Assembly (NCBI RefSeq): GCF_900129795.1
Contig: NZ_FQWW01000007.1
Coordinates: forward strand, 1-64,000
Source: Flavobacterium sp. CF108
Lineage (GTDB): Bacteria; Bacteroidota; Bacteroidia; Flavobacteriales; Flavobacteriaceae
Length of the DNA: 64,000 bases
Reading direction: 5' to 3'
This document shows positions 16,535 through 24,693 of the stretch, piece by piece (positions within the stretch are counted from its first letter, which is position 1; each line of letters starts with the position of its first letter). The notes below the pieces were generated by a model. That model saw nothing but the letters and a program-made list of their open reading frames with translations. It had not been told where the DNA came from and did not search any database. The translations under genes were made by a program, and so were the position numbers.

Positions 16535-19048
16535 ATGCGTTTAATTCCTTTCAACAAATTACTGGTCGTTTTTTTAATGATATTCACTCTTTTTTCGGCA
16601 AATGCAGCTGAAATTTGGGTTTCACCATTAGGAAAAGATTCGAACTTCGGAACAAAATCAAATCCGCTGGCAACGGTTCAAATGGCAATCCGAAAAGCCA
16701 GAGAACTTCGTCGTTTAAAAGATCCATCGATAAAAGACGGAATTCACATCATTGTAATGAACGGAACGTATTATTTAAACGAACCTTTATTTGTGCGTCC
16801 AGAAGATTCTGGAACTGCAGAAAGTCCAACAACTATTGAAGCCGATGTAAATGCAAGACCAATTATAAGCGGCGGAATTGAAATAAAAAACTGGAAAAAA
16901 GTCGGCATTTTAAATGGCAAAAAAGGAACATTTTGGGGCGCCGATGCACCTCAAAAAGCAGGTTCCTTAATCAATTACAGACAATTGTGGGTAAACGGAA
17001 AAAAAGCCGTTAGAGCCAAAAATACCGCAGGAAATGCAATGGACAGAATTTTGTCCTGGGATCATGAATCGCAAACCTGTTGGATTCCGTTTAAAGACAA
17101 GTCGGTTAAGTTTGAGCCGGGAATGGAAATGTTTATCGTGCAATGGTGGTCGATTGCGAATCTTCGAATCAAAAATATTGAAGTACAAAAAGACAGCGCC
17201 AGACTTTCGTTTGAAGAACCAGAAAGCCGTATTCAAAGCGAGCATCCGTGGCCTGCACCGTGGATTTCTAAAAATAACGGAAATTCGGCTTATTTCTTAA
17301 ACAATGCTTTTTCGCTTTTAAACGAGCCTGGAGAATGGTATTTGGACAAGAAAAATGCTAAAATTTATTATATTCCAAGAGCTGGAGAAGAAATTAATTC
17401 GGTAGTTGTAACTGCGCCCGTTTTAGAAAATCTGGTTGAAGTAAAAGGAACAATCGATTCTCCTGTAAGTCATTTTCGATTTAAAGGAATTTCATTTCAA
17501 TACAGCAATTGGCTTCGTCCTTCACAGCAAGGTCATGTGCCGTTGCAGTCAGGTTTGTATTTGTTAGACGCTTATAAATTGAAAGTTCCAGGAACACCAA
17601 ATCAGGCGAATTTAGAAAATCAGGCTTGGGTAGGAAGACCACGCTCGGCAGTTGAAGTAAATTATGCTAATAATATTCAGTTTGAATCTTGCCGTTTTGA
17701 GCATTTGGCTTCGACTGGTTTAGATTTAAATAAAGGAACAAATCACAATACCGTAAAAGGAAATTTATTTAAAGATATCGGTGGAAGTGCTATAAACGTT
17801 GGGATTTTCTCTGAAGAAGCTTTTGAAGCGCATTTGCCTTTAATCATAAAAGATGAAAGAGAAATGTGTTCGGATGAAGTAATTGCTGATAATTTAATCA
17901 CCAATGTAACCAATGAAGATTGGGGAACTTTGGGAATTAGTGCAGGTTTTATTCGAAATATTACGATTGAACATAACGAAATTTCGGATGTATCGTATTC
18001 CGGAATGGCAATGGGCTGGGGTTGGACGCATACGCCAAACGTGATGCAGAACAATAAAATTCTAGGTAATAAAATTCATCATTATGCCAAACATTTACAT
18101 GATGTTGCGGGAATTTACACGCTTTCTGCTCAGCCGGGTAGCCGAATTGAAGAAAATTATATCGACAAGGTTTACAACAGTCCGTATGCACACGATCCGT
18201 TTTTGTGGCTGTATTTGTATACCGATGAAGGAAGTGAAGGTTTTACGATTAAAAACAACTGGATTGCAGAAAAGAAAATCCTTAAAAACCATAACGGTCC
18301 AAAAGGAAATATTTGGGAACACAATGATCCGTATGTAAGCACTAAAATTAAAGATAATGCCGGAATTAGAGCACCTTACAAAGATTTAGAGAAAGAAGTT
18401 GTTATTGATGAAAAATGGGGATTGCAGGAAATGCCAAAACCGTACGCGATCGAATTGATAGGTTCTGATTTTGATATCGAAAAAATCAAATCGACTTTAA
18501 CAGGTTTTAGAATTGTAGGTCAGGAATTGTACCAATGGAAAAATCATTTGGTGATTTACGGAAAAATGAATCAGCCGGAAAGAACAAAACGAAAATTGGC
18601 GGGTGCTTTCCCTTCTTTAGAAATTAAAATCTATGAAGATTTAGTTTACGATTTTCAAAATTTCGAAAGATGTAAAGATTCAAAACCAGCATCAGATTGG
18701 GAAAATGTGGTATTAACAGCAAATCTTCCTGCTGATGAAAAACTACAAAATGAATATGTGGAGTATCATAAAACCCAATTCGAAAAATGGCCAGAAGTAG
18801 CCAAGGGTTTCTGTAATGCCGATTTTCAGCAATTGCAGGTTTTCAAAAAAGACAGACAATTAATCTTAGTAATCAGTATTCCGAAAGGCGAAAACTTGGA
18901 TAAACTAAATCCGAAAACAACAGAAAATAATCCACGTGTAGACGATTGGAACTCCTTAATGAAAAAATACCAAATGGGAATTGAAGGTGCAAAACCAGAT
19001 GAAACCTGGATTTTCTTAAATAAAGTAGAAATAGAAGCAAAAAAATAA
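16535..19048 (+). CDS. GH141-like beta-helix glycosidase fused to an L-rhamnose mutarotase (RhaM) domain
   Basis: 837 aa, signal peptide to about residue 24 (LFSANA). Residues about 25-620 form a right-handed beta-helix beginning IWVSPLGKDSNFGTKSNPL, the layout of GH141, whose founding member is an alpha-L-fucosidase acting on rhamnogalacturonan II. Residues about 640-720 resemble a second small alpha/beta unit. Residues about 730-835 match RhaM/DUF718: NEYVEYHKTQFEKWPE with the catalytic-type His at 745, then LQVFKKDRQLILVISI and VDDWNSLMKKYQ. RhaM interconverts L-rhamnose anomers. A secreted glycosidase-mutarotase fusion is unusual. GH141 assignment is by fold and context and is less certain than the RhaM domain. 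Confidence 0.72.
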   Translation: MRLIPFNKLLVVFLMIFTLFSANAAEIWVSPLGKDSNFGTKSNPLATVQMAIRKARELRRLKDPSIKDGIHIIVMNGTYYLNEPLFVRPEDSGTAESPTTIEADVNARPIISGGIEIKNWKKVGILNGKKGTFWGADAPQKAGSLINYRQLWVNGKKAVRAKNTAGNAMDRILSWDHESQTCWIPFKDKSVKFEPGMEMFIVQWWSIANLRIKNIEVQKDSARLSFEEPESRIQSEHPWPAPWISKNNGNSAYFLNNAFSLLNEPGEWYLDKKNAKIYYIPRAGEEINSVVVTAPVLENLVEVKGTIDSPVSHFRFKGISFQYSNWLRPSQQGHVPLQSGLYLLDAYKLKVPGTPNQANLENQAWVGRPRSAVEVNYANNIQFESCRFEHLASTGLDLNKGTNHNTVKGNLFKDIGGSAINVGIFSEEAFEAHLPLIIKDEREMCSDEVIADNLITNVTNEDWGTLGISAGFIRNITIEHNEISDVSYSGMAMGWGWTHTPNVMQNNKILGNKIHHYAKHLHDVAGIYTLSAQPGSRIEENYIDKVYNSPYAHDPFLWLYLYTDEGSEGFTIKNNWIAEKKILKNHNGPKGNIWEHNDPYVSTKIKDNAGIRAPYKDLEKEVVIDEKWGLQEMPKPYAIELIGSDFDIEKIKSTLTGFRIVGQELYQWKNHLVIYGKMNQPERTKRKLAGAFPSLEIKIYEDLVYDFQNFERCKDSKPASDWENVVLTANLPADEKLQNEYVEYHKTQFEKWPEVAKGFCNADFQQLQVFKKDRQLILVISIPKGENLDKLNPKTTENNPRVDDWNSLMKKYQMGIEGAKPDETWIFLNKVEIEAKK

Positions 19049-19058
19049 TACGTTGCAA

Positions 19059-19093
19059 TAAACCCGACAGGTTTTAAAAACCTGTCGGGTTTA
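19059..19093. repeat. GACAGGTTTT palindrome, copy 3
   Basis: Perfect 35-bp palindrome with 17-bp arms (taaacccgacaggtttt) around one A, just after the GH141-RhaM stop. C-G pair at the variable position. Confidence 0.9.
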
Positions 19094-19109
19094 CGTTGAG
19101 AAATATTTA

Positions 19110-19172
19110 GCCACAGATTAAAAGGATTAAAAAGATTTTTTCTAATCTGTGAAAATCCTTTTAATCTGTGGC
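19110..19172. repeat. CCACAGATTAAAAGG inverted repeat, copy 2
   Basis: Exact 19-bp arms (gccacagattaaaaggatt at 19110-19128, inverse complement at 19154-19172) with a 25-bp loop. It follows directly on the previous palindrome. This 63-bp copy shows what the interrupted copy at 37.3-37.5 kb looked like. Confidence 0.9.
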
Positions 19173-19224
19173 AAGAAAAAAAAACTAAAAATCTAAAATC
19201 AACAATCTAAAATAACCACAACCA

Positions 19225-20289
19225 ATGTTAAAAATAGCCATTCTGGGACTTGGAGAAGGACGAAGCACAATGTCGGCCGCAATCGAAAGTTCAAAACTAG
19301 AACTTGTTAAAATATGCGACCGAAACGAAGAATTGTGTAAACAGCGAGCAAAAGAATTCGATTTTCATTCGTACACAACCAATTACGATGATTTGTTAAA
19401 CGATGCGTCAATTGATATTATCGCGATTTATACACCCGATCATCTGCATGCACAACATGTAAAACAAGCTTTATTAAGTGGAAAACATGTTGTTTGTACA
19501 AAACCATTTATTGATGATCTTTCTGATGCAAAAGAATTGCTAGAATTAAGCAAATCAACTGGAAAGAAAGTTTTCATCGGGCAAAGTTCCCGTTTCTTTG
19601 AACCAGCCAAAAGACAAAGAGCCGATTATGAAGCAGGATTAATAGGTGATTTAATTACAATTGAAGCGCAATATCACGCCGATCACAGATGGTTTTTGAA
19701 GAAAGAATGGTCGCTTTTGCAATCGTTTAAATGGCTGTATGGAGGTTTGAGTCATCCTGTAGATTTCATCAGATGGTATTTACCGAATATTCAGGAAGTA
19801 ATGGGTTACGGAATGATTAGCAGTAACGGACAAAATGCTGGATTAAAAAATGAAGATACGATGCATTTTATCTTCAAAGCAACCGATGGAAGAATTGCCC
19901 GTGTAAGCGGTGTTTACACTTCGCCAACTCAACCAGCGCAGCGCGACAGTGGCATGAGTACAATTTTAAGAGCAACAGAAGGAGCAAGTCAAGCCGATTA
20001 TCATGAATTGCGTTATGCAATTACAGACAAAACTGGAGAAGAAAAAGTAATTACTTGGGGCGACAGCACGATAAAATATTATTTTCGTTTTGAAGGACAA
20101 AGTCATCACGGCGGGGAATATCAGAATTATTTAGAATATTTTGTAGACAGCATCGAGCAAGGTTTTGAAGCCTATCCAAACATGGAAGAAGGAATTGGAA
20201 CTGTGGCTTTGTTACAAGCAATGGATAAATCTTTGCAAATTGGAATGCCGGTTAAAATTGCCGATATTCTTAATGAATACGGGCTATGA
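19225..20289 (+). CDS. Gfo/Idh/MocA family oxidoreductase, coupled to SSS transporter
   Basis: 354 aa, no signal peptide, cytoplasmic. Rossmann motif ILGLGEG (6-12), the lysine of the EKP-type motif as TKP (K93), and an active-site HPVDF (H177, D180). It overlaps the following symporter gene by 4 bp (ATGA at 20286-20289), so the imported solute is probably its substrate. It is not closely similar to the oxidoreductase at 2.2-3.3 kb. A pectin-derived sugar, uronate or methyl-sugar is likely, given the location. Confidence 0.85.
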   Translation: MLKIAILGLGEGRSTMSAAIESSKLELVKICDRNEELCKQRAKEFDFHSYTTNYDDLLNDASIDIIAIYTPDHLHAQHVKQALLSGKHVVCTKPFIDDLSDAKELLELSKSTGKKVFIGQSSRFFEPAKRQRADYEAGLIGDLITIEAQYHADHRWFLKKEWSLLQSFKWLYGGLSHPVDFIRWYLPNIQEVMGYGMISSNGQNAGLKNEDTMHFIFKATDGRIARVSGVYTSPTQPAQRDSGMSTILRATEGASQADYHELRYAITDKTGEEKVITWGDSTIKYYFRFEGQSHHGGEYQNYLEYFVDSIEQGFEAYPNMEEGIGTVALLQAMDKSLQIGMPVKIADILNEYGL

Positions 20290-21866
20290 ACAGTATTTAC
20301 GATAAATTAACCACGCTCGATTTTGTAATTGTTGCCGGTTATTTAGTGGTATTATTAGTCATTGGATATGTGGTGAGTATGAAACAGAGAAAGAAAAACG
20401 AAACGCTTTTTCTGGCCGGAAACTCCTTAAACTGGTACAGCATTGGGTTTAATATGTGGGGAACCAATGTTGGACCTTCGTCATTATTGGCTTTTGCGAG
20501 TATTGGTTATGCTACAGGAATTGTAGCAGGAAATTTCGAATGGTATGCTTTTGTGTTTTTACTGCTTTTGGCAATGGTTTTTGCACCAAGATATATTGCG
20601 AGTAAAGTCAGCACGATGCCCGAATATATGGGAAAACGCTACGGCGACAGTACGCAGAATATTTTGGCTTGGTACGCTTTGGTAAAAATATTAGTAAGCT
20701 GGCTGTCTTTAGGATTATTCAGCGGAGGCGTTTTAGTACGTCAGATTTTGGGAATTCCGATGTGGCAGAGTGTTACGGTTTTAGTGATTTTCTCTGGAAT
20801 ATTTACATTTGCAGGAGGTTTAAAAGCGATTGCAAAAGTCAATGTTTTTCAAATGATTCTATTAATTGTCGTTTCGCTGACACTTTCCTTTTTAGGTTTG
20901 CAAAAACTAGGCGGAATAGATGTTCTAATTGCCAAAACACCTTCTAATTTTTGGAATTTAGTCCGTCCTTCAGATGATGCGCATTATCCTTGGCCAGCTA
21001 TTTTATTAGGATATCCTGTTGCTGCAGTTGCTTTTTTCTGTACCGATCAATCGATGGTGCAGAGTGTTTTGGGAGCTAAAAATCTGGAACAGGGACAATT
21101 GGGTGTGAACTTTATTGGATGGTTAAAAGTTATGGCTTTGCCGTTGTTTATTCTTCCTGGAATTTTGTGTTATGCTTTATATCCAGAATTAGGAAGCAAT
21201 TCTGATTTGGCTTATATGACAATGGTTACGAATCTTTTCCCAAGCGGAATGAACGGTTTGGTAATCTGTGTAATGATTGCCGTTTTGGTAGGAACAATTG
21301 GTTCTTCGTTAAATGCTTTGAGCACTGTTTTTACGAATGATATTTATGTAAAGAAAATCAACCCGACGGCTACGATTCAAGATCAAATTAAAATTGGTCG
21401 ATTAACAATTGCTGCTGGATGTGTTTTTGCAATTCTAATTGCCGTTGCGATTGACAATATCAAAGGACAGAATTTATTCAATATTTTTCAAGCTGTTTTA
21501 GGTTTCTTGGCGCCTTCGTTATCTGTTGTTTTCCTTTTGAGTGTCTTCTGGAAACGCACTACCAAAAAAGCCGTAAATGCAACGCTTTCTTGGGGTTCTG
21601 CATTTAGTTTGTTTGTTGGAGTTATGTATTTATGGATTTTCCCTGCCGATAAATACCCAGCTTGGCCTCACTTTTTATTGATTTCGTTTTACATTTTTGC
21701 TGTGCTTTTAATTGCAGCCGTTATTATTTCTTTAACCGATAAAAGTCCTGAAGTTAATGTTTCAGATGAAAGGGATATTCCTAAAACTAGTAAAAAGGTC
21801 AAGCTTTTGTTTGGGGTGTTGGGGTTGATGATTTTGGTTTTGTATTTGGTTTTTAATGGGAATTAA
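20286..21866 (+). CDS. Sodium:solute symporter (SSS family)
   Basis: 526 aa inner-membrane transporter with about 14 hydrophobic segments. SSS features: FLAGNSLNWYSIGFNMWGTNVGPSS in TM2, MPEYMGKRYG, and FSGIFTFAGGLKAIAKVNVFQ in TM5-6. Resembles SglT-like sugar transporters. Translationally coupled to the oxidoreductase before it and downstream of GH141-RhaM, so it probably imports a monosaccharide released by the pectin enzymes. Confidence 0.9.
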   Translation: MNSIYDKLTTLDFVIVAGYLVVLLVIGYVVSMKQRKKNETLFLAGNSLNWYSIGFNMWGTNVGPSSLLAFASIGYATGIVAGNFEWYAFVFLLLLAMVFAPRYIASKVSTMPEYMGKRYGDSTQNILAWYALVKILVSWLSLGLFSGGVLVRQILGIPMWQSVTVLVIFSGIFTFAGGLKAIAKVNVFQMILLIVVSLTLSFLGLQKLGGIDVLIAKTPSNFWNLVRPSDDAHYPWPAILLGYPVAAVAFFCTDQSMVQSVLGAKNLEQGQLGVNFIGWLKVMALPLFILPGILCYALYPELGSNSDLAYMTMVTNLFPSGMNGLVICVMIAVLVGTIGSSLNALSTVFTNDIYVKKINPTATIQDQIKIGRLTIAAGCVFAILIAVAIDNIKGQNLFNIFQAVLGFLAPSLSVVFLLSVFWKRTTKKAVNATLSWGSAFSLFVGVMYLWIFPADKYPAWPHFLLISFYIFAVLLIAAVIISLTDKSPEVNVSDERDIPKTSKKVKLLFGVLGLMILVLYLVFNGN

Positions 21867-21885
21867 ATATATATCAAAAATTTCA

Positions 21886-21975
21886 AACATAACCCGTGGT
21901 TTCAACCACGGGAACGCAACGTATAACATTACGTTTGCCAAAATACGTTTCCCGTGGTTGAAACCACGGGCTATA
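21886..21975. repeat. Composite REP-like element CCCGTGGTT, copy B
   Basis: Hairpins cccgtggtttcaaccacggg (21893-21912) and cccgtggttgaaaccacggg (21951-21970) in inverted orientation, ends catAaccc/gggctat. Most complete copy of the three. Confidence 0.9.
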
Positions 21976-22016
21976 TTCTGAAAAAGATTATAAATAAAGC
22001 AAAGCTATTCTATAAG

Positions 22017-22146
22017 TTGCCTCCAGTTTTAACTGGAGGTATATTTAAAAAGAATAGAAAAAGGCTTTAGTCAAATTGTAGATATTTTGGCTAAAGCCTT
22101 TTGAGCTTCCTAATTAATTTGTCATCCAGCTAAAGCTGGATGCAAT
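22017..22146. repeat. Three-hairpin element (CTCCAG..CTAAAGCC), copy 1
   Basis: About 130 bp with three stem-loops in order: ctccagttttaactggag, then ggctttag...ctaaagcc, then catccagctaaagctggatg. Outer ends ttgc/gcaa are complementary. A second copy with the same plan is at 37333-37461. Confidence 0.85.
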
Positions 22147-22201
22147 TAAAACTTTGTTTAAAAAAACTTTGTGTCTTAGCGACTTTGTGGCATGAAAAAA
22201 A

Positions 22202-23413
22202 TTACTCAACCTTCTTTTTCTTTTCCAAATTAGGCAAGAACCCAGTAATAATACCAATTAAAGGCAGAAACGCACAAATCTTAAATACATATTCAATACT
22301 TGTAGCATCGGCAATTTTTCCTAAAATAGCAGAACCTAAACCACCCATTCCGAAAGCAAATCCGAAGAAAAGACCCGCAACAAGTCCAACTTTTCCAGGC
22401 ATTAATTCAGTTGCATAAACCAAAATAGCAGAGAATGCCGAAGAAAGAATCAATCCGATGATTACAGATAAAGTTCCAACCCAAAATAAAGAAACGTAAG
22501 GCAACATTAAAGTAAACGGAGCAACGCCTAAAATAGAAACCCAGATTACATATTTTCTTCCGTATCGATCTCCAATTGGCCCACCAATCAAAGTTCCAGC
22601 TGCAACAGCGCCAGAGAACAAGAATAAATAGACTTGTGACTGCTGAATCGTAATGTGAAATTTATCTATCAGGAAGAAAGTATAATAACTCGTAATACTA
22701 CTCATGTAGAAATACTTAGAGAAAATCAGAACCAATAAAATAATCAACGAAGCAATTACTCTGTTTTTAGACAAATGATGTGTTTCGATTTGATGAGAAG
22801 CTTTATTGGCATTTCTTTCAGATAAATGTGCTGTGTACCAAATCGCAATTTTATACAAAGCAAAAACGCCAACTAACGCAATAATACAAAACCAAGCGAT
22901 ATAAGATTGTCCGTGCGGAATAACAATAAAAGCAGCTAATAAAGGCCCAATTGCACTTCCGGCATTTCCTCCCAATTGAAAAATAGACTGCGCCAAACCT
23001 CTTTTTCCGCCCGAAGCCAAATGCGCCACACGTGAAGATTCTGGATGGAAAATTGAAGATCCAATCCCGATTAAACTTACTGATAATAATAAATAAACAA
23101 AGCTTGAAGCGATCGAAACAAGGAAAAGTCCAACCATTGTAAAACACATTCCAACAATCAGCGAATACGGTTTTGAATTTTTATCGGTATACATTCCCAC
23201 AAACGGCTGTAAAATAGAAGCCACCATTTGATAGGTTAAAGTAATAATACCAATTTGGGTAAAACTAAGATTAAAATTTTCTTTAATTAATGGATAAACC
23301 GAAGGTATAACAGCCTGCAAAAGATCATTAATTAAATGAGAAAAACTTATGATGAATAAGATAGAATAAGTGGTTTTTTTAACTATGTCAGGATTTGCTT
23401 TAATAGTGTCCAT
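22202..23413 (-). CDS. MFS efflux transporter, Fsr (fosmidomycin resistance) type
   Basis: 403 aa, 12 predicted membrane segments. Fsr-family features: HLINDLLQAVIPSVYPLIKENF, LTYQMVASILQPFVGMYTDK, GIGSSIFHPESSRVAHLASGGKRG and FQLGGNAGSAIGPLLAAF. The family exports fosmidomycin and related small molecules in E. coli. It is divergent from an AraC-type gene, as many efflux genes are. It has no visible link to pectin use and looks like a separate cassette inside the region. Confidence 0.85.
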   Translation of the reverse strand: MDTIKANPDIVKKTTYSILFIISFSHLINDLLQAVIPSVYPLIKENFNLSFTQIGIITLTYQMVASILQPFVGMYTDKNSKPYSLIVGMCFTMVGLFLVSIASSFVYLLLSVSLIGIGSSIFHPESSRVAHLASGGKRGLAQSIFQLGGNAGSAIGPLLAAFIVIPHGQSYIAWFCIIALVGVFALYKIAIWYTAHLSERNANKASHQIETHHLSKNRVIASLIILLVLIFSKYFYMSSITSYYTFFLIDKFHITIQQSQVYLFLFSGAVAAGTLIGGPIGDRYGRKYVIWVSILGVAPFTLMLPYVSLFWVGTLSVIIGLILSSAFSAILVYATELMPGKVGLVAGLFFGFAFGMGGLGSAILGKIADATSIEYVFKICAFLPLIGIITGFLPNLEKKKKVE

Positions 23414-23501
23414 GAGATATTTTTTGATTTTTAAATTAGGTTAAAAAACAACAGCTGTATTATTTTTTGCAAAGATTAAAAGAATACTAATGTCAGAATT
23501 G

Positions 23502-23509
23502 CTATATTT
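23502..23509 (+). promoter_or_regulatory. -7 box (TATATTTG) deciding the start of the AraC gene
   Basis: Exact TAnnTTTG ending only 5 bp before the first ATG (23515). If used, the transcript is leaderless for that ATG, or the true start is the in-frame ATG at 23542, which would have a short leader. No spaced TTG is seen upstream. Confidence 0.4.
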
Positions 23510-23514
23510 GGACA

Positions 23515-24333
23515 ATGAATAACCAGATTCGGACATATCGAATGGCGCAAGAGCATGGATACAGACTTGATCCATCAATACCTGTTATTGGCTATACCGA
23601 AATGGTAACTAACGAAATGTGTATTTCGCACTCACATCCAAGAGGTCAGCTAATATACGCAACTCGTGGCGTGATGAATGTTGTGGTAGGCAATCATATT
23701 TGGGTTGTGAATCCGTTGCAGGGTTTGTGGCTTCCGGGTGGAGTAGAGCATCAGGTTACTTTTCAGAAAGACGTTAATTATTACAGCGTTTTTATCGATC
23801 CGTCGGCAATAGAAGGATTACCAATCAATAGTTTTTCCTTTGATATTCCGATGTTTTTAAAGCAGTTGGTTTTTAAAATTATTTCTTTTGGAATAGAAGG
23901 AAATCTCACTCCGTCTCAAAAAAGAATTAGTGACGTTTTTTTAGACGAATTAGCTTTAATCGAGCCAAGTGCAACATTTCTCCCAACAACCAATCACGAT
24001 AGACTTCAAAAAGTAGTCGAACTTTTAATGAATGATGTTTCAAGCAAAAATACAATAGAGTATTACGCCGAACTTTCTTTTATGAGCACCAGAACTTTAT
24101 CCCGCTTATTCATCAAAGAACTCGGAATGAATTTCAGCGATTGGCGTACGCGATTAAAATTATTGGAAGCGATAAAACGTTTAGGCGAAAAACAATCTAT
24201 TAAAGAAATCGCGTTCAATTTAGGTTATGAAACTACAAGCGCTTTCATTTATATGTTTAAGAAACATTTAGGTAAAACGCCTTCTAATTATATTTTAGAA
24301 GATGAAAATGAAAACGATAAATTATCTGCTTAA
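23515..24333 (+). CDS. AraC-family transcriptional regulator with cupin sensor
   Basis: 272 aa from the first ATG (263 aa from the alternative at 23542, MAQEHGYR). The N-terminal cupin half has HSHPRGQLIYATRGVM and LWLPGGVEHQVTF. The C-terminal half has two helix-turn-helix units, with MSTRTLSRLFIKELG and the AraC signature IKEIAFNLGYETTSAFIYMFKKHLG. Layout and neighbour resemble the E. coli NimR/NimT pair, in which the regulator represses an adjacent MFS exporter. It is the only regulator gene in the window, but it more likely serves the divergent exporter than the pectin genes. Confidence 0.88.
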   Translation: MNNQIRTYRMAQEHGYRLDPSIPVIGYTEMVTNEMCISHSHPRGQLIYATRGVMNVVVGNHIWVVNPLQGLWLPGGVEHQVTFQKDVNYYSVFIDPSAIEGLPINSFSFDIPMFLKQLVFKIISFGIEGNLTPSQKRISDVFLDELALIEPSATFLPTTNHDRLQKVVELLMNDVSSKNTIEYYAELSFMSTRTLSRLFIKELGMNFSDWRTRLKLLEAIKRLGEKQSIKEIAFNLGYETTSAFIYMFKKHLGKTPSNYILEDENENDKLSA

Positions 24334-24353
24334 ATAACAAACCTAAAATTAGA

Positions 24354-24405
24354 ACGCGGATAAAATGGATTCGCTATCGCGAAGACGCGGATTTACACAG
24401 ATTTT
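24354..24405 (+). repeat. GGATT-stem-ACGCGGATT element, copy E1
   Basis: Conserved frame ACGCnGATnAAAnGGATT ... ACGCGGAT with a small central hairpin, here TTCGC/GCGAA. Other copies: E2 24475-24527 (minus), E3 46105-46157 (plus), E4 44003-44056 (minus). The core arms differ between copies yet stay complementary. Confidence 0.75.
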
Positions 24406-24423
24406 AATTATATCAATGTAGCA

Positions 24424-24455
24424 AACTTTGTCAAAGTTCAAAACTTTGACAAAGC
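24424..24455. repeat. aactttgtcaaag palindrome, second copy
   Basis: Close copy of the element at 3294-3326 with a slightly degenerate centre (ca instead of t). Located between E1 and E2. Confidence 0.85.
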
Positions 24456-24474
24456 TATGGATGAGAAACAAAAT

Positions 24475-24527
24475 AAAAAATCCGTTTTTATCCGCGTCTT
24501 TACGAAGTAAATCCGTTTCATCTGCGT
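24475..24527 (-). repeat. GGATT-stem-ACGCGGATT element, copy E2
   Basis: Minus-strand copy with core TTTAC/GTAAA. With E1 it forms a larger inverted repeat around the central palindrome. Confidence 0.75.
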
Positions 24528-24629
24528 ATCATAAAAATTCTAACATCATTTTTTTTAATACTAAAAAAGTGATAACTCACAATTTTTCCCTTAAAAAATT
24601 ATCAAAAAGTACTGTTTTTTATGAAATAG

Positions 24630-24674
24630 CAGGATAGTGCAGGTTGTCAAATGTAAAGATAACATTTATCTTTA
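24630..24674 (+). promoter_or_regulatory. CAGG direct-repeat promoter, site 2 (GH78)
   Basis: CAGG at 24630-24633 and 24640-24643 (caggatagtgcagg), TTG at 24644-24646, then TATCTTTA at 24667-24674, which is 7/8 to TAnnTTTG and starts 27 bp after the second CAGG. The TTG to -7 gap is 20 bp. The repeat directly adjoins the -33 element, as expected for an activator. The ATG follows 20 bp downstream. Confidence 0.7.
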
Positions 24675-24693
24675 GTCCCAAAATAGACTAACT

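Larger units (their letters stand above)
21867..22201. other. Convergent intergenic region with two repeat elements
   Basis: 335 bp between the converging symporter and MFS genes. Holds the CCCGTGGTT element copy B and the three-hairpin CCAGC element copy 1; no gene seen. Confidence 0.8.
24334..24693. other. Intergenic region with nested repeats and GH78 promoter
   Basis: 360 bp. Two GCGGATT elements in opposite orientation (24354-24405 and 24475-24527) enclose a 32-bp aactttgtcaaag palindrome (24424-24455). The promoter with CAGG repeats follows at 24630-24674. Confidence 0.8.
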
